From Actinoplanes flavus (GTDB lineage Bacteria > Actinomycetota > Actinomycetes > Mycobacteriales > Micromonosporaceae): a stretch of 64,000 nt of DNA. Each line of letters starts with the position of its first letter. The stretch's first letter is position 1. The notes below the pieces were generated by a model, which was given only the letters and a program-made list of their open reading frames with translations, was not told the origin of the DNA and ran no database searches. The position numbers and the translations under genes are program-made. The stretch covers positions 1 through 64,000 of the forward strand of contig NZ_JAGFNS010000029.1 in assembly GCF_017592555.1 (NCBI RefSeq), written 5' to 3'. Positions 28,001-35,211 of the stretch are shown in pieces.

Positions 28001-28340
28001 CGCCGGACAGCTCAGCGGCGCGTGGGGCACGCTCAGCCGGGCCGAGTACGCCGACGGCGCGGCGACGTCCGCGTCGGCGGCCGGCGCGGCCGCGTCCCTG
28101 ACGCTGACGGGCACGCAGGTCGCCTGGATCGGGTCCCGCAGCGCGACCTCCGGCGTGGCCACCGTCTACCTGGACGGGCAGAAGGTGGCCACGGTGGACA
28201 CCCGCGCGACGACGACCGCGCACCGTCAGGTGCTGTGGGCCCGCGCCGTCACTCCCGGCACGCACACGGTCAAGATCGTCGTGGCGGGCACCGCCGGCCG
28301 GCCGGCGGTCGTGGTGGACGGCTTCGCCGTGATCTCCTGA
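25026..28340 (+). CDS. Large secreted metzincin-type metalloprotease with Ig/FnIII-like repeats
   Basis: 1104 aa. Signal peptide: MRPIPRN then a hydrophobic stretch ending TALAATA. A zinc site HEFGHNLGLGHAN (HExxHxxGxxH) lies near residues 252-262 with a Met-turn DYDVMGYARYG about 40 residues later, marking a metzincin. After the catalytic domain come four or five about 95-residue beta-sandwich modules, each opening with DTTAP or similar (DNAAPTAPVI, DTTAPTQPKI) and containing WTAATDADSGVARYE-type motifs. The C-terminal about 110 residues (WGTLSRAEYADGAATSAS, VTPGTHTVKIVVAG) resemble a jelly-roll surface module. Likely degrades extracellular protein; substrate unknown. Confidence 0.88.
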   Translation: MRPIPRNAVAAAAALGVLLAPSTALAATAPHTATVPGTFTRVVLDGDLSTPGGQHTTGTVTQPVVTIDGTMLPLPAAAATGLRPDSTVEVTVTTPAGVDTPAEVAAAVDDGQATIVDADPAPVAAALPAGKAGAHTLTVLPVYWTAPDSQTPATLRATADRTAAYWDEQTAGGITVPTIDVRNWASIADPGTCNYTAIANAALAAHGVPASTSRNHVLIYFPAYSSCGWAGLATVPGGQIWINGYGAADAWEHEFGHNLGLGHANSLDCTQSTATVALSTSCTVGNYADYDVMGYARYGDGYTLNTALSDVLGTLDDPVTAGAGSLVTLPAVTSVTAPRAVKVPLSGSTLYLEYRPRTGRDANQPAGWAGVQVRQLLTGSNQSRILNMNPTAANSRALPVGLRWAVPDTSLTLTVEQIDAAGARVRIGNLYNDTTAPPAPAAPVFTGTATAGEYVSGAVTLSWPAVIDPESGIAEYRVTVNGQTTTLPRTQTTFKLAPVSGAVTVSVTAVNKAGMAGAASPAVTIRGDNAAPTAPVIEAPAAGQTVGATATPRWTAATDADSGVARYEIALDATRVATVNAPATSAAVTLPPLPNGQHTLTVTAVDRVGNRGAAATVRVTLSRTAVGAPTKVKAVGDPDGSVISWTAPTTQPSGYDIFVDGTATTTLPATTTSWRLANGLADGTHVVGVRARDAIGNVSSTVTAKAVLDTTAPTQPKISAPRPGAVVTGNKVSVSWPVAADPQSGIAAYVVEVDHVPAARVAGTTRTATVTVADGSHHIGVIAVNGNGLRSAAADALGVTVTATPTAPAPAKITSPASGKATNAGHVTVTWTPAVDGGGLARYEIILDGQPAAAVDGTTTTATVPLGPGVHTLAVRATDHSGLAATSATVKITADVVAPTVVAPTVRLRTGSAAGGVPVTLTASATDAIGVCVITATANGTPVATAKAASLNVSTVLPDSTSPTSIVVTATDCAGNVATRTDAVSLTAVPETAGQLSGAWGTLSRAEYADGAATSASAAGAAASLTLTGTQVAWIGSRSATSGVATVYLDGQKVATVDTRATTTAHRQVLWARAVTPGTHTVKIVVAGTAGRPAVVVDGFAVIS

Positions 28341-28358
28341 TCCTCGCCGGCGTCTCAC

Positions 28359-28395
28359 GATCGGGCCACCACCGTCTCGCCGTGGTGGCCCGATC
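28359..28395. terminator. Hairpin terminator after the metzincin gene
   Basis: Perfect 14-bp stem GATCGGGCCACCAC / GTGGTGGCCCGATC around a 9-nt loop, 19 bp after the stop codon. No T-tract follows, which is common in high-GC actinomycetes. Confidence 0.8.
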
Positions 28396-28492
28396 CGTGA
28401 ACGCCTGCCGGATCGCGGAAGCGGCAGAACCGATCACCGGCGGTGCGGCGGCGCCGCACCGCCAGTTGATCAAGCACGCATATGATGGCGCG

Positions 28493-29116
28493 ATGCTCGA
28501 TTCCGCCCTTCTCAAAGCCGCCGAGGACGCCAGCGGCTTCATGCCCGCCGACGAGGGCCGGGCGCTCGCCGAGGCGGCGCTCGCCGTCACGGTCGACGGT
28601 CCCCTGCTCGAGGTCGGCAGCTACCTGGGCAAGTCGACCCTGTACCTGGCCGCCGCCGCCCGCCCCCGCGGGACGACCGTCGTCACCGTCGACCACCACC
28701 GCGGGTCCGAGGAACACCAGGCCGGCTGGGAGTACCACGACCCCACCCTCGTCGACCCGGCGATCGGGCTGATCGACACGCTGCCCGGCTTCCGGCGGAC
28801 CATCGCGGCCGCCGGCGCCGAGGACGTGGTGACCGCCGTGGTGGCCAGATCCGAACACTTCGCCCGGATCTGGACGACCCCGCTGGCCTTCCTCTTCCTC
28901 GACGGCAGCCACACCGACGAGTCCGCCCAGCGCGACCTCGCCGGCTGGGCGCCGCACCTGGCCGTCGGCGGGGTCCTGGCCATCCACGACGTGTTCCCCG
29001 ACCCGAACGACGGTGGCCAGGCCCCCTACCGCATCTACCGGCAGGCGCTGGCTACCGGTTCCTACTCGGAGCTTGCCGGCCAGGGCTCGCTGCGGCTGCT
29101 TCGACGGGACCACTGA
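28493..29116 (+). CDS. Class I SAM-dependent methyltransferase (Methyltransf_24 type)
   Basis: 207 aa. SAM motif I PLLEVGSYLGKSTLYLAAAA, acidic motif II VVTVDHHRG, and FLFLDGSHTDESAQRDLAGW with GGVLAIHDVFPDP, typical of the CmcI/TylF-like class 24 methyltransferases found near glycan or antibiotic genes. The ATG at 28493 is the first start after the terminator; the open frame upstream belongs to antisense or preceding sequence. Its 3' end overlaps the convergent gene by 65 bp. Probably acts with the neighbouring glycosyltransferase cluster (inference). Confidence 0.85.
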   Translation: MLDSALLKAAEDASGFMPADEGRALAEAALAVTVDGPLLEVGSYLGKSTLYLAAAARPRGTTVVTVDHHRGSEEHQAGWEYHDPTLVDPAIGLIDTLPGFRRTIAAAGAEDVVTAVVARSEHFARIWTTPLAFLFLDGSHTDESAQRDLAGWAPHLAVGGVLAIHDVFPDPNDGGQAPYRIYRQALATGSYSELAGQGSLRLLRRDH

Positions 29117-30113
29117 AGATCTCCGACCGCGGGTGGGCGCCGTGCAGGGCGTCCACCGCCAGCACCACGGCCGCGGCCGTCCAGGTGGTCCGCTCCACCG
29201 GCCACCGCACGCCGTCGGTGAGCACCAGCCCGGTCCAGTACGACCCGTCCGCCTCCCGCAGGTGCTGCATGGCCGAAACCAGCTCCTCGGCGGCGTTCCG
29301 GTCACCGACCGCATGCAGAGCCAGGGCCAGCTCGCACGTCTCCGCCCCGGTCACCCACGGCCGGTCGGACACGCAGCGGGCACCCCGCCCCGGCACCACG
29401 AACTCGTCCCACCGGTCGCGCAGCCGTTCGCGGGCCGGTTCGCCGCGCAGCGCCCCGCCCAGCACCGGGTAGTACCAGTCCATCGAGAACCGGTCCTTGT
29501 TGGCGAACGCCACCGGATGCCGCCGGATCGTGTGCCCGACCAGGTCGGCGGCCAGCTCCCAGTCCGGCTGCGGCTCGCCCAGCCGCCCGGCGATCGCCGC
29601 CGCGCAGCGCAGCGCCTGATGAACGCTGGAGTTGCCGGTCAGCAGCGCCACCCGATCCGGTTGGCCGTCCGGGCCCACCGCCCACCAGATCTCGCCACCC
29701 GGCGCCTGACAGCCCACCGTGAAGTCCACGGCCCGGCGCACCGTCGGCCACATCCGCTCCAGGAAGGCGTCGTCGCCGGTGCACAGCCAGTGATGCCAGG
29801 CGCCGACCGCCACGTACGCCGCATGGTTGGTCTCCGCGGTCGCGTCAGCGACCACGTCGCCCGCCTCGTAGCGTGCCGCCCACGTGCCGTCCGGCCGCTG
29901 CGTGCGGCGCAGCCAGTCGTAGGCGGCCTCCGCCTTCGCGGTCTCCCCACCCACGTCCAGCGCCATCGCCGCCTCGACGTGATCCCACGGATCCAGCTGC
30001 CCGCCGGCGAACCACGGGATCGCCCCGGACGGCTCCTGCTCGGCGGCGATGCTGGCGACCGTGGCGAGAACGTCGTCGGTGCTGAGCACTCCCGCCAGGT
30101 CAGGCAGCGACAC
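29052..30113 (-). CDS. Alpha/alpha-barrel protein of the 'prenyltransferase-like' family
   Basis: 353 aa, GTG start, overlapping the preceding methyltransferase gene by 14 bp. Repeated helical hairpins with aromatic and acidic motifs: AIPWFAGGQLDPWDHVEAAMAL, GDDAFLERMWPTVRRAVDF, DWYYPVLGGAL, PWVTGAETCELALAL. This is the six-hairpin barrel seen in terpene-cyclase/glycosidase-like proteins; databases often call such genes prenyltransferase, but the fold alone does not set the activity. Constantly paired here with a GT4 and a methyltransferase, which suggests a glycolipid or glycoconjugate pathway. Confidence 0.75.
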   Translation of the reverse strand: MSLPDLAGVLSTDDVLATVASIAAEQEPSGAIPWFAGGQLDPWDHVEAAMALDVGGETAKAEAAYDWLRRTQRPDGTWAARYEAGDVVADATAETNHAAYVAVGAWHHWLCTGDDAFLERMWPTVRRAVDFTVGCQAPGGEIWWAVGPDGQPDRVALLTGNSSVHQALRCAAAIAGRLGEPQPDWELAADLVGHTIRRHPVAFANKDRFSMDWYYPVLGGALRGEPARERLRDRWDEFVVPGRGARCVSDRPWVTGAETCELALALHAVGDRNAAEELVSAMQHLREADGSYWTGLVLTDGVRWPVERTTWTAAAVVLAVDALHGAHPRSEIFSGPVEAAAASPGRQAPSRNR

Positions 30114-30822
30114 CCGCGGCCACCTCCTCCTTACGGAGGTAGATCACCACGCTCTTTCCGATCAGCGGGTTGAGCGCCTGCTCCAGCACCCGGGTCAGCG
30201 CCGGCCGGTCCACGATGTCCCAGACCAGAAGCTTGTGGTACGCCCGGGTCGGCGCGGCGTCACCGATCGCGCACTTCAGCCACCAGTACGGGCTGTGCAG
30301 CGCGTGCGCGAACCCGTTACCGGTCACGGTCAGCCCCGCGTCCCGCAGCCGGCCGGACAGCTCGTCCTCCTTGTAGATGCGGACGTGGCCACCCTCGTTC
30401 GCGTGGTACTCGTCGGACAGCGCCCAGCACACCCGCTCCGGCAGCCAGCGCGGCACCGTCACGGCGGCCAGCCCACCCGGCTTGAGCACCCGGGTCATCT
30501 CGGCGATCGCCGTCACGTCGTCCGGAATGTGCTCCATCACCTCCGAGGCGATCACCCGGTCGAAACTGGCGTCCGGGAACGGCAACGCCAGAAGATCTCC
30601 GCGTACGGTGGTGGCGCTCGCCGCGGCCGGCGCCTCCCCGGCCATGTCCATGGCCGCGCACCACTGCCGGGTGGTGCCCAGATCCTTCTCGCTGAGATCC
30701 AGCGCGACGACGTGCGCGCCGCGCCGGTACGCCTCGAAGGTGTGCCGGCCCTCGCCGCAACCCAGATCCAGGACCCGCATCCCCGGACGCACGTCCAGCC
30801 GGTCGTAGTCGACGGTCAACAT
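30100..30822 (-). CDS. Class I SAM-dependent methyltransferase (UbiE/Methyltransf_11 type)
   Basis: 240 aa, ATG 10 bp after the GT4 stop; the open frame upstream runs inside the GT4 gene. SAM-binding motifs: MRVLDLGCGEGRHTFEAYRRG, VVALDLSE, GDLLALPFPDASFDRVIASEVMEHI. The C-terminal part (HALHSPYWWLKCAIG, LLVWDIVDRPALTRVLEQ) is typical of a family linked to glycosyltransferases in actinomycetes. Middle gene of a three-gene operon. Confidence 0.88.
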   Translation of the reverse strand: MLTVDYDRLDVRPGMRVLDLGCGEGRHTFEAYRRGAHVVALDLSEKDLGTTRQWCAAMDMAGEAPAAASATTVRGDLLALPFPDASFDRVIASEVMEHIPDDVTAIAEMTRVLKPGGLAAVTVPRWLPERVCWALSDEYHANEGGHVRIYKEDELSGRLRDAGLTVTGNGFAHALHSPYWWLKCAIGDAAPTRAYHKLLVWDIVDRPALTRVLEQALNPLIGKSVVIYLRKEEVAAGVAA

Positions 30823-30832
30823 GTTGTTCCCC

Positions 30833-32200
30833 TTACCTGCCCTTCGCGGCGATCGCGTCGGCATACCACTGCGCGGTCCGTACCGCCGTGTGCCGCCACG
30901 TGAAGTTCTCGACCGCACGGCGGCGGCCTTCAGCGCCCAGCCTGCGGCGCAGGTCCTCGTCGTCGAGCAGCCGCCCGATCGCGGCGGCCAGCGCCCCCGC
31001 GTCCCCCGGCGGCACATGCAGCGACGCCAGCCCGTCCGGCCCGGCGACCTCCGGCAGCGCGCCCGCGGTGGTCACCACCAGCGGCACCCCGCACGCCATC
31101 GCCTCCACGGCGGGCAGCGAGAAACCCTCGTACCGGGAGGGCACCGCCGCGACCGTCGCTGACCGGAAAAGATCAGCCAGCTCGTCATCACTGATCCCGG
31201 AGACGAACCGCACCACCCGATCGAGCCCGAGTCGCGCGATGGCCCGTGCGGCGGCCCCTTCCGGCCGTGCCGAGCCCACGACGACCAGCTCCACGTCCCG
31301 TTCGGCGCGCAGCTTGGCGACCGCCTCGATCAGTTCGCTGAGCCCCTTGAGCGGCACGTCCGCGCTGGCCACGGCCACGATCCGGCCCACCTTGGCGCGG
31401 TCGCCGGAGGCTCCTCCCTTTCCGGACGGGCCGAATGCGCCAGCCCTCTCGTCCGCGGAGCCGAATGTGTCAGCCCTTTCGTCCGCCAGGCGGAGCGTGC
31501 CGGTGCCGGGCTTCTCCCTGGGTACCGGGCTGAACGTGTCGGTGTCGACGCCGACGCCGATCACCCGCAGCCGCTCGGCCCGCACTCCGAAGGCGTCGAC
31601 GATTTCGTCCCGCGCCGCCCCGGAAACCGTGGTCAGCCAGGGCAGACGCCGGGCCACCCGGCCCTGCATCCGGGTGAACGCATACCACCGCCGCAACGAC
31701 ATCCGCCGCTTCCAGTCCGGCGCGGCGGCCAGTTCGAGATCCCGGTCGACGGTGATCGGATGGTGAATCGTCGCCACCACCGGCGTGCCCGCCCGGCTCA
31801 GCGGCAGAAGCCCGTACCCGAGGCACTGATTGTCGTGCACCACATCGAACTCGCCGGCCCGCCTCCGCAGATGCCGCCAGGCCCGCAGCGAGAACGTCAA
31901 CGGCTCCGGAAACGCGCCCGTACACATCGCAGCCCACTCAAGAGCATCGATGCCATCCTTGAACTCCGACCACGACGGCGTCCGAAACGGATCAGGCTCG
32001 CGGTAGAGATCCAGGCTGGGCAGCTCAGTCAGCCGCACCCCTTCATCGAGCACCGGCAGCGGCGGCCCCGAGATCACCTCGACGTGGTGACCCAACGCGA
32101 CGAGTTCCCGGGACAGGTGCCGGACATAGATCCCCTGGCCCCCACTGTGCGGTTTGCTCCGATATGAGAGCAGGGCGATGCGAAGCGGCTCGGAGATCAC
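30833..32200 (-). CDS. GT4-family glycosyltransferase
   Basis: 455 aa, GT-B fold. N-terminal domain with YRSKPHSGGQGIYVRHLSREL and DVVHDNQCLGYGLLP; C-terminal donor domain with GISDDELADLFRSATVAAVPSRYEGFSLPAVEAMACGVP (E-x7-E motif). First gene of the operon with the methyltransferase and barrel protein. The inter-domain linker contains a 30-bp tandem duplication (starts 31431 and 31461) giving two copies of a GSADERA-GAFG-like decapeptide. Acceptor unknown; retaining mechanism expected for GT4. Confidence 0.9.
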   Translation of the reverse strand: MISEPLRIALLSYRSKPHSGGQGIYVRHLSRELVALGHHVEVISGPPLPVLDEGVRLTELPSLDLYREPDPFRTPSWSEFKDGIDALEWAAMCTGAFPEPLTFSLRAWRHLRRRAGEFDVVHDNQCLGYGLLPLSRAGTPVVATIHHPITVDRDLELAAAPDWKRRMSLRRWYAFTRMQGRVARRLPWLTTVSGAARDEIVDAFGVRAERLRVIGVGVDTDTFSPVPREKPGTGTLRLADERADTFGSADERAGAFGPSGKGGASGDRAKVGRIVAVASADVPLKGLSELIEAVAKLRAERDVELVVVGSARPEGAAARAIARLGLDRVVRFVSGISDDELADLFRSATVAAVPSRYEGFSLPAVEAMACGVPLVVTTAGALPEVAGPDGLASLHVPPGDAGALAAAIGRLLDDEDLRRRLGAEGRRRAVENFTWRHTAVRTAQWYADAIAAKGR

Positions 32201-32322
32201 CCGATGACCCTAACGAGCGATCACCAGCCCCCCGACATGGGGATTCGATCTTCAAATCCAAACCCCGACCCTCCCCGGTACGCCGACCCGAACCGTCCCC
32301 CAAAAGCAGCCCCACCTCCCCA

Positions 32323-32495
32323 CCAACCCGCGCCTCTCCAACCCGCGCCTCTCCAACCCGCGCCTCCCCAACCCGCGCCTCTCCAACCCGCGCCTCCCCA
32401 GCCCGCGCCTCTCCAACCCGCGCCTCGCCAACCCGCGCCTCGCCAACCCGCGCCTCGCCAACCCGCGCCTCGCCAACCCGCGCCTCGCCAACCCA
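32323..32495. repeat. 15-bp minisatellite, 11 full units
   Basis: CCAACCCGCGCCTCT-type units in perfect 15-bp register from 32323 to 32487, ending in a degenerate CCAACCCACCCCCGC unit. Variants fall in two classes: CTC(T/C)CC in the first six or so units and CTCGCC in the last five, implying stepwise expansion. All frames on both strands stay open through it (for example Gln-Pro-Ala-Pro-Leu on +), so coding cannot be judged from openness. Confidence 0.95.
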
Positions 32496-32874
32496 CCCCC
32501 GCCGCGGTCTTAAGCCACCCGGCATCACCACCACCGCCCGCGCCAGCCGAAACACGTCCCGCTGGTGGTGTGACAGCCCGCCCTGCTCACCGCACCCGCC
32601 CCAACCCGCCGGCCGACAGGACCAGCCCCAACCGCTTAGCGTGTCGCTTCCACGGTCAAGCTCGCGGCAGCGACCCGTCCCGGCCCGGTCGGAACGGCTC
32701 ACCACCGCCCTCGACAACAAGCCATGCAAGCTCCGGCGACCTTCCGCGGTCCGGGTGAACGCTGCGCGTCCCGCGCCCATCAGACAGCGCGACCAGGGAC
32801 CAAGGCACCCACCGCACCGCCGAAGGCCACACCCCACCCGAGACAGCCCGCAACCTCAAACGCTGCAGCCGCGC

Positions 32875-33240
32875 AATCTTGGACGTTTCCCCACCGCTGA
32901 GGGTGGCCGATCGTCCAAGATCACGCCGCATGGGGACGATGTCAGTCGCTACCCGGTCGCGTCGGTCGCGCCGGTCGCGTCTCCGCGATCTTGGGGGCTT
33001 CTCCACCGCTAGGGGTAGCTGATCGTCCAAGATCTCGCCTGGCGGGGTGGTGTCAGCGGCTGAACACCCGCGTCTCCAGCTGCTCTCACGGATCTTGGAC
33101 GCTTTCCTACCGCTGAGGGTGGTCGATCGTCCAAGATCGCGCCTGGGGGTGGTGCCAGCGGCTGAACACCCGCGTCTCCAGCTGCTCTCACGGATCTTGG
33201 ATGTTTTCCCACCGCTGGGGGTGGTCGATCGTCCAAGATC
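32875..33240. repeat. Four copies of a 48-bp palindromic element
   Basis: Copies at 32875-32922, 32987-33034, 33091-33138 and 33193-33240. Each has outer arms GATCTTGGACG / CGTCCAAGATC (11 bp) and an inner CCACC...GGTGG hairpin around GCTGAG-like loops. Spacings are 112, 104 and 102 bp. Copies 3 and 4 also share the whole 54-bp intervening sequence (GGCTGAACACCCGCGTCTCC and more), so the last unit is a recent tandem duplication. Confidence 0.95.
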
Positions 33241-33327
33241 GCGCCTGGCGGGGGTGGTGCCAGCCGCAGTGGGTCGGGTGCGTGAGCGGCGTTACGGCAG
33301 TGAGGCGAGCGATGGGTGCCTGCCATG

Positions 33328-33451
33328 CCGGAGCGTTGGACTGGTCAGCCGCGTGGCGTGTTGAGCTGTCCAACCGCGTGGCGTGCTGGGGCGTTGGGCT
33401 GGTCAGCCGCGTGACGTGCCGGAGTGTTGGACCGGTCAACCGCGCGGCGTG
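33328..33451. repeat. 33-bp tandem repeat, four units
   Basis: Units start at 33328, 33361, 33386 and 33419, each ending in a CCGCGTGGCGTG-like block after GTTGG(A/G)CTGGTCA. The second unit lacks 8 bp. Sequence differs from the two arrays to its left. Confidence 0.85.
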
Positions 33452-33805
33452 TCGGGGCGGTCATTTCGAGCGTCGCGGCGCCGGCTGGCCTGGAATTTGC
33501 ACCGGATGTCGGTGCAGGTGGTCGCTCGTCGGCGAGCGGTGGCGCTTCGCCCGGCCGCCGTCGGGCTGTGGCATTACCCCTGCTCCTGTTCGATCGGAAG
33601 CCGTGATCGGTGGTCGTCCGGCAGCCCACCGCTCGGGTGCCTTCCAGCCCGATGCCGTGTCCCGTGACCTGGCGGTCGCCATCCTGAACGCGCTGTCTAC
33701 CGAGCAGGGCTGGCCGTTACCGCCGACCTGCTCGACGGGCGCTTTGCGGGCGGTCGACGAATACTCGCCGACCCGCGACGGTCCTACGGTGCCGGTTCGC
33801 GACGG

Positions 33806-34738
33806 TCAGCGGAACGTCCAACTCTGATTATTGCCGCCGATGCACATGGTCACCACGACGGCGCGGGCCGGCTGGGCTCCTGAGTAGGGATCGGTGAGGC
33901 ACTGCCCGTTCGAGACGTTGCGCAACACCCCGTTCCCGAACAGCTGCCACTGCCCGGTGGTCCGGGTGTCGCAGCGGGTGAGATGCACGGTGCCGTCACC
34001 CACCAGGTAGGCGCACATGTCCAGGACCTCGAGGGTGCGATCCGCGTTGAGCTGCCACCGCTGCGGGCTGGTGCCGTTGCAGTCGTCGACATGAACCTCC
34101 TGGTTGTCCTCGGCGGAACCGCCCCGCAGGTCAAGACATAACCCGTTGCCGGTGACGAGCAGGCCACTCCCGGTCGTGATCGGGCTGGGTAGAAGCGAGA
34201 TCGGCGGGGCCGGAGCCTCTGCCGACTTCGAGGCGCTGGGCGCTGCCGAGGCGGTGGCCGACGCATTCGCCGCCGGTTGCGTCGCGGACTGGCTCGGGCT
34301 CCTCGGCGCGGTCGGAGCGGCGCCCCCGTCACCGTCGCCGCCCTCGCCATCGTTCGAGTTCTCCGTCGGGCTCGCCCCGGTGGCTGAACTCGCCGAGTTG
34401 GCAGGCCCCACTGCGGCCGGCAGCGACTGAGCGGGCATGGACGCCCAGTGTTCCTGTCCCTCACCCGGCCGGAGCAGCGCATAACCGGCGACGGTAGCGA
34501 CTGCGGCGACCCCGGCGCCGATCAGCAGAAGCGGCCGGATCCGCCGCTCCTCCCTGGCATCGGAACCATCGGTCTTCCCAGCCGAAACGATCGGCAGCAA
34601 CTGTGTGGGTGGCTCCTCTGGTGCCCGCTGGGCCGGCCAGGTCGCGGCTGACGGCGCTGATTCGTCGTGGTCCCCATCCGGCAGAACGAACGGACGCACC
34701 AACAACGGATCACGATCGTTGCCCCGATCATCGCCCAC
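33806..34738 (-). CDS. Single-pass membrane protein with extracytoplasmic ricin-type lectin domain
   Basis: 310 aa from GTG 34738 (GGGGGGTGG upstream; reads VGDDRGNDRDPLLVRPFVL); the open frame 64 codons upstream is low-complexity and unlikely. A short cytoplasmic head, one membrane helix (PLLLIGAGVAAVATVAGYALL), a Ser/Ala/Pro/Thr-rich linker of about 90 residues, then a beta-trefoil with QRWQLNADRTLEV, GQWQLFGNGVLRNVSNGQCLT and a QSWTF terminus (QxW repeats). Likely binds glycans at the cell surface. No enzyme domain. Confidence 0.8.
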   Translation of the reverse strand: MGDDRGNDRDPLLVRPFVLPDGDHDESAPSAATWPAQRAPEEPPTQLLPIVSAGKTDGSDAREERRIRPLLLIGAGVAAVATVAGYALLRPGEGQEHWASMPAQSLPAAVGPANSASSATGASPTENSNDGEGGDGDGGAAPTAPRSPSQSATQPAANASATASAAPSASKSAEAPAPPISLLPSPITTGSGLLVTGNGLCLDLRGGSAEDNQEVHVDDCNGTSPQRWQLNADRTLEVLDMCAYLVGDGTVHLTRCDTRTTGQWQLFGNGVLRNVSNGQCLTDPYSGAQPARAVVVTMCIGGNNQSWTFR

Positions 34739-35211
34739 TTGGCGTTGCCACCCCCCGGTCGAGCACCGGTGACCCAACTTACCGCCATTCGGCCACCGCC
34801 GTGGGGGCCCGTTCGGCCGATGCGACCCACTCCCGCATCGCGCCGGGCCGTCCACGCAGGCCGCTTCGCCTTCCCTACGGCCAAATTCCCACGTCGACCA
34901 AGCCCGCCACATTGCGCGAACCCAGACCATGCCGTGCTACTCCACGCCAGGTGCGCCCCACCGTGCCTGACCCCACCACCCCGTCACGCCCCGGCCCAGC
35001 TTGAGCTCCGGCCCGGCTACGGCTCCGACGCCGACCCCGCCCCGGCCTGGCCGGCCCGCTCCGCCCGGCCCCGGCCCGCCCGGCCCCGGCCCGCCCGGCC
35101 TTGGCCCCGGCCCGGCTCCGGGGGGGCGGGCCCGCGCGCGGGGGGGGGGGCCCGGGGGCGGGGGGGGGGCCCCGGGCCCGGGCCGTGGTGCCCGGGACCG
35201 TGCGCCGGAGG
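34739..35211. other. Gene-free GC low-complexity stretch with long G runs
   Basis: From about 35000 the sequence is almost only G and C: CCCGGCCC-type repeats, then runs of 7 G (35120-35126), 11 G (35140-35150) and 10 G (35160-35169) separated by CCC blocks. Four close G-tracts could fold into a quadruplex; C/G blocks could also form long hairpins at the VWA gene's 3' end. Base-calling in such runs is error-prone. No credible gene. Confidence 0.7.

Larger units (their letters stand above)
32201..33805. other. 1.6-kb repeat-rich region without a supported gene
   Basis: Holds three separate arrays (15-bp, 48-bp palindromes on a 102-112-bp period, 33-bp), each listed separately. Long open frames exist in several phases but reflect the repeat composition. 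One stretch, a + frame from GTG 33603 to the stop at 33825-33827, has moderate GC bias at third positions and a protein-like text (DLAVAILNALSTEQGWPLPP); it could be a gene remnant, but no family is recognisable. Confidence 0.6.

Noticed and set aside
28493..32200. Natural-product biosynthetic cluster
   Set aside because: Two methyltransferases, a GT4 and a barrel protein are present, but no synthase, cyclase, resistance or pathway regulator; a glycoconjugate role is as likely.
32204..32758. 184-codon Pro/Gln-rich open frame over the 15-bp array
   Set aside because: All frames on both strands stay open through the array, so openness carries no information; no ribosome site or conserved text.
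32875..33240. CRISPR array
   Set aside because: Four palindromic 48-bp units with about 54-64-bp gaps, two gaps nearly identical, no cas genes; spacers in CRISPR would be unique and of constant size.
33201..33827. 208-codon open frame on + over the palindromes and 33-bp array
   Set aside because: Most of it is translated repeat. Only its last about 75 codons look protein-like; kept as a possible remnant, not a gene.
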